A stretch of 41,336 nucleotides of DNA, from positions 1 through 41,336 of the forward strand of contig JBDRUV010000009.1 of the NCBI GenBank assembly GCA_039801505.1, written 5' to 3'. This document shows positions 38,376 to 41,336 of this stretch, piece by piece. Position 1 is the first letter of the stretch, and every line of letters begins with the position of its first letter. Below the pieces are notes generated by a model. The model was not told the DNA's origin, searched no databases, and worked only from the letters and a program-made list of their open reading frames with translations. Source of the DNA: a candidate division WOR-3 bacterium (lineage in GTDB: Bacteria; Hydrothermota; Tepidihabitantia; Tepidihabitantales; CAIPLT01). A program made the translations under genes and the position numbers.

Positions 38376-41138
38376 ATGAAGCTATTGTACTTATTAGCAA
38401 TTATTGGTCAATTCAGTATTACTCCTAAATTTGACCCCAATCTAAAATGGCAGAAGCTTTCTTCAGAACATTTTAATGTCTATTTTTCTAATCAGTATGA
38501 TTTAGAACTAACCACCCAGATTGCACAAAGAGTTCTCTGGCATTGTGAAGAGGCTTATAAAAAACTTACGCCTTTTATGGGGTATGCTCCGAAAGGTAAA
38601 ACCAATGTTATTATCGGAGATTTCTATGATTATCCGGCTGGTTGGGCGACCCCTTTTCCTCATAACACAATTTTTATAAACCTGGCATTTCCTAAAGAAC
38701 TTAAGGTTCGCTATCGAAATTGGCTTACACATCTTATCACCCACGAATATACCCACGTTTTAACCATGGATATGGCTTTGGGACTCAATAAATATTTACG
38801 AAAAGTATTTGGCCGAATAATTATCCCTAATACTATCTTGCCTTTATTTCTAACCGAGGGTTATGCGGTCTATAATGAAACGAAGTTTACGAAAAATGGC
38901 CGTCTGAATAGTAGCTATTATCAGATGATGATGCGTGCTAATGTTCTAGGTAATAAAATATTACCGATCGATAAATGGGTAACTTACGAACTTGCCGAAT
39001 TCCCAGCAGGCGAAACTCCGTATCTCTACGGGGCATTATTTTTGGAGTATTTAGCTTATAAATATGGTGAACAAAAACTCCCCAAGTTGGTACAAAATCA
39101 TAGTAAAGGGTTACCATTGTTTTTTAATTGCCGGGCAAAACGGTTATGGCAGAAAAGCTTCTTTAAGCTGTGGCGTGAGTTTAAAGACCAAACAATAAAC
39201 GAGTATCAATCACAAATTGCTGAGTTGCAATCAAAGCCGGTAACGCAATCTCAGAAAATAACTGATTTTGGATATTATACCAGTTCCCCAATATGCGCAC
39301 CTGATGGTCAAAAAATCTATTTCGTAACAAGCACCGGAGATGCCCAGACAACTCTCTGGGAACTGGACCGAAAAACTAATAAATCTCGACCGTTATTAAA
39401 AGCGAATATTTCTTCAAGGCTTAGTATCTCACCAGACGGGAGTAAAATCCTTTTTTGTATTCGAGATTATTATAAAAATTTTTATTACTTCGACGACCTA
39501 TATCTTTGGGAACTTTCGTCAAGAAAATTAATAAGACTCACCCACGGAATGCGAGCGGCTGATCCCGGTTTTCTTACTGATAATAAGGTTGTTTTTATCA
39601 AAAATGAGTTAGAAGAATCTTCTATTAATATGTTCGACCTAAGATCAGGCACAATCACCACAATTTTAGAAACTTACACTACGGAGAAGTATCTAAATAT
39701 TTGCCCGTCACCGGACAATAAAAAAATCGCCATAACAATTTGGAAGCTGGGCGACGCGGTGGATTTATATGTTTATGATTTAGATACCGAATGGCTACTA
39801 CCCGTTACGAATAATGGAGCATTAGAGCTTGATCCTCGTTGGTCTTCTGATAATAACTATCTTTTCTTTACTTCAGATTTAAATGAGGTTTTTAATATAT
39901 ATGCTTATGATATAAAGACTGAGACACTTTATCAGATTACCAATGTCCTTACCGGAGCTTTTGCGCCTTGCCCGTCCCCTAATGGTCAAGAACTAATCTT
40001 TCTTTTATATTCTCATAAAGGCTATGATATTCATTGCACTAAAATTAATTATGCTGACTTAATGCCTGCTCTTATATCATCAAAGGATAGCTTTCAAATA
40101 GAAGCCATAGAAGCCAAAGATACTTTATATTCTGTAGACACAATTTATGCGACATTAGGTAATTACTGTCCTATTCCGTCACTCTTACCGAAATTTTGGG
40201 CGCCGTTAGCTACTTACGACAAAACCAATAAGTGGTCTTATGGGGTCTTAACTTATGGTAGTGACATTTTCTATAAACACCAGTATTTGCTCTATGCTCT
40301 ATATAAAAACCCTATCAATAAATCGCTGGTCCATTTTGAATATTTCGTTAACTTATTTCCAGAAATTAATTTGGCTCTTAATTATTATAACAAGAATTAC
40401 TCATTACGCATAAATACCAATTTTACTTTTCTTAAGAATAACTATTCACAATACTTAACTTTTGGTTATCAATACGACAAAAAAAATATAAAAGTTGGAA
40501 CTGTAAACTTATCTTATGCTTTTAATAATACCCATATCTATCGATATTCAATAAGTCCGGAGGACGGAAGAATCTTGGGTATGGGACTTAAGTCCCGAAA
40601 TAAATTATTGAAAAGCGATATTACCCAGACTCAATTGGTCGCTTATTATACTGAATTCTTGAACTTACCTGTAAAACACCAGGTATTTGTTAGTCAACTC
40701 CGCTTGGCTTGTTTATGGGGCGAATCTACCTATCCTTACGGAAACTCTGAGGTGATTAAGATCCGCGGCGTTAGCGATACCTTCAATATGCGCTATGGCC
40801 TAAATCTTATCTTGGAATATCGCTTACCAGTTATATGGATTGAACGAAGTATTGGAATTAGTCCCTTATTTTTCAAAAATGTTTCAGCAAAATTGTTCTT
40901 AGATATTGGCTGTGAGTCTAATTCTCTCGGAAATCTTATTCAAGCTGGTAGTATCATAAAAGGTGTCGGCGGTGAATTAAATCTAAGAACTATCTGGTTT
41001 TATGAAGTACCGATAAATACCGCCATTGGTGCTGCTTGCGATCTTAGTCGAAGACAAATTGGCGAATATTATGTTAAATTAGTATCTGATCTTGAGGCAA
41101 TTTGGTGTAATTCTAAAAATTTTATTACCCACTATTAA
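38376..41138 (+). CDS. Gluzincin-type protease fused to TolB-like propeller and C-terminal barrel
   Basis: 920 aa with a short signal sequence (~1-16). Residues ~20-275 form a peptidase-MA-like domain with HEYTH at 123-127 and a downstream glutamate at 161 (LTEGYAVYNE), the gluzincin zinc ligands. Residues ~290-570 contain WD40/PD40-type propeller blades (SSPICAPDGQKIYFVTS, LSISPDGSKILFC, CPSPDNKKIAI, DPRWSSDNNYLFFTSD, CPSPNGQELIF). Residues ~620-920 alternate polar and hydrophobic strands rich in Tyr/Asn and recall the surface-antigen (D15-like) beta-barrel. It is probably an outer-membrane protease of unknown substrate. It follows truD by 3 bp. Confidence 0.82.
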   Translation: MKLLYLLAIIGQFSITPKFDPNLKWQKLSSEHFNVYFSNQYDLELTTQIAQRVLWHCEEAYKKLTPFMGYAPKGKTNVIIGDFYDYPAGWATPFPHNTIFINLAFPKELKVRYRNWLTHLITHEYTHVLTMDMALGLNKYLRKVFGRIIIPNTILPLFLTEGYAVYNETKFTKNGRLNSSYYQMMMRANVLGNKILPIDKWVTYELAEFPAGETPYLYGALFLEYLAYKYGEQKLPKLVQNHSKGLPLFFNCRAKRLWQKSFFKLWREFKDQTINEYQSQIAELQSKPVTQSQKITDFGYYTSSPICAPDGQKIYFVTSTGDAQTTLWELDRKTNKSRPLLKANISSRLSISPDGSKILFCIRDYYKNFYYFDDLYLWELSSRKLIRLTHGMRAADPGFLTDNKVVFIKNELEESSINMFDLRSGTITTILETYTTEKYLNICPSPDNKKIAITIWKLGDAVDLYVYDLDTEWLLPVTNNGALELDPRWSSDNNYLFFTSDLNEVFNIYAYDIKTETLYQITNVLTGAFAPCPSPNGQELIFLLYSHKGYDIHCTKINYADLMPALISSKDSFQIEAIEAKDTLYSVDTIYATLGNYCPIPSLLPKFWAPLATYDKTNKWSYGVLTYGSDIFYKHQYLLYALYKNPINKSLVHFEYFVNLFPEINLALNYYNKNYSLRINTNFTFLKNNYSQYLTFGYQYDKKNIKVGTVNLSYAFNNTHIYRYSISPEDGRILGMGLKSRNKLLKSDITQTQLVAYYTEFLNLPVKHQVFVSQLRLACLWGESTYPYGNSEVIKIRGVSDTFNMRYGLNLILEYRLPVIWIERSIGISPLFFKNVSAKLFLDIGCESNSLGNLIQAGSIIKGVGGELNLRTIWFYEVPINTAIGAACDLSRRQIGEYYVKLVSDLEAIWCNSKNFITHY

Positions 41139-41177
41139 AAAGAACCCCCTTAAATTCTTTTATTGCTAGGCTTATCC

Positions 41178-41206
41178 TTGACATTTAGTAATTATCATTT
41201 TATACT
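41178..41206 (+). promoter_or_regulatory. Consensus sigma70 promoter of tRNA-Leu
   Basis: TTGACA (41178-41183), 17-bp spacer, TATACT (41201-41206), with the mature tRNA starting 10 bp after the -10 box. Only a few bases of 5' leader are expected. Confidence 0.85.
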
Positions 41207-41215
41207 ACATTAAAC

Positions 41216-41299
<84 letters not shown>

Positions 41300-41325
41300 A
41301 AATTATAGAAAGTGGAGAAATAAAA

Positions 41326-41336
41326 ATGGATATTAA
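41326..41336 (+). CDS. Start of a protein gene cut by the window end
   Basis: An ATG at 41326 follows GGAG (41314-41317) by 8 nt, and reads Met-Asp-Ile before the window stops. The spacing looks like a real initiation site, 26 bp after tRNA-Leu, so it may be co-transcribed with it. Identity cannot be determined from three codons. Confidence 0.5.

Overview
The window is AT-rich, gene-dense bacterial DNA with essentially no intergenic space except three gaps of about 290-415 bp. Several features point to a diderm anaerobe: a C-terminal type IX (Por)-type sorting domain, lipoproteins, an outer-membrane-type beta-barrel protein, a DUF4175-type protein, [NiFe]-hydrogenase maturation genes and ATP-type PEP carboxykinase. 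My best guess is a candidate phylum on the FCB side, such as WOR-3/Stahlbacteria. That is inference from gene content, not from a marker phylogeny. No mobile element, CRISPR array or phage gene is visible.

Layout. (1) 1-10699, + strand: a heat-shock block (grpE, dnaK, dnaJ, rsmE) runs straight into a macromolecular-synthesis block (rpsU, mutS2, dnaG, rpoD) and a small phosphodiesterase, with gaps of a few bases or overlaps. (2) 10686-16168, - strand: tRNA-Phe and rpsT, then a four-gene envelope-glycan cluster (methyltransferase, UPF0104-type membrane protein, GT4 glycosyltransferase, YfhO-like membrane protein). (3) 16566-22389, + strand: ligA, an exported-looking protein isoaspartyl methyltransferase, recG and a DUF4837-like lipoprotein. 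(4) 22376-24706, - strand: a serine-palmitoyltransferase-like alpha-oxoamine synthase followed by a GNAT-fold protein, a plausible two-gene start of sphingolipid/ceramide synthesis. (5) 25121-35106, - strand: a large secreted Kelch-like/T9SS protein, a DUF4175-type protein, a TPR protein, hypD and hypE. (6) 35148-36635, - strand: pckA. (7) 36930-41138, + strand: a half-size GDT1-family protein, truD and a gluzincin/TolB-propeller/barrel protein. (8) tRNA-Leu(UAG) with a consensus promoter, then the first codons of another gene.

Three signals cut across the genes. First, every protein-coding unit with a readable sigma70 promoter (ligA, the SPT-like gene, the T9SS protein, pckA, the GDT1 gene) has its -10 box only 6-9 nt before the start codon and no Shine-Dalgarno, so these mRNAs should be leaderless or nearly so. 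Internal genes such as dnaK, rpsU, rpoD, rpsT and the YfhO gene do carry Shine-Dalgarno sites. Second, all three long intergenic gaps contain a related GC-rich palindromic element. Third, the gap between hypE and the SPT-like gene holds several further inverted repeats and could encode a structured RNA.
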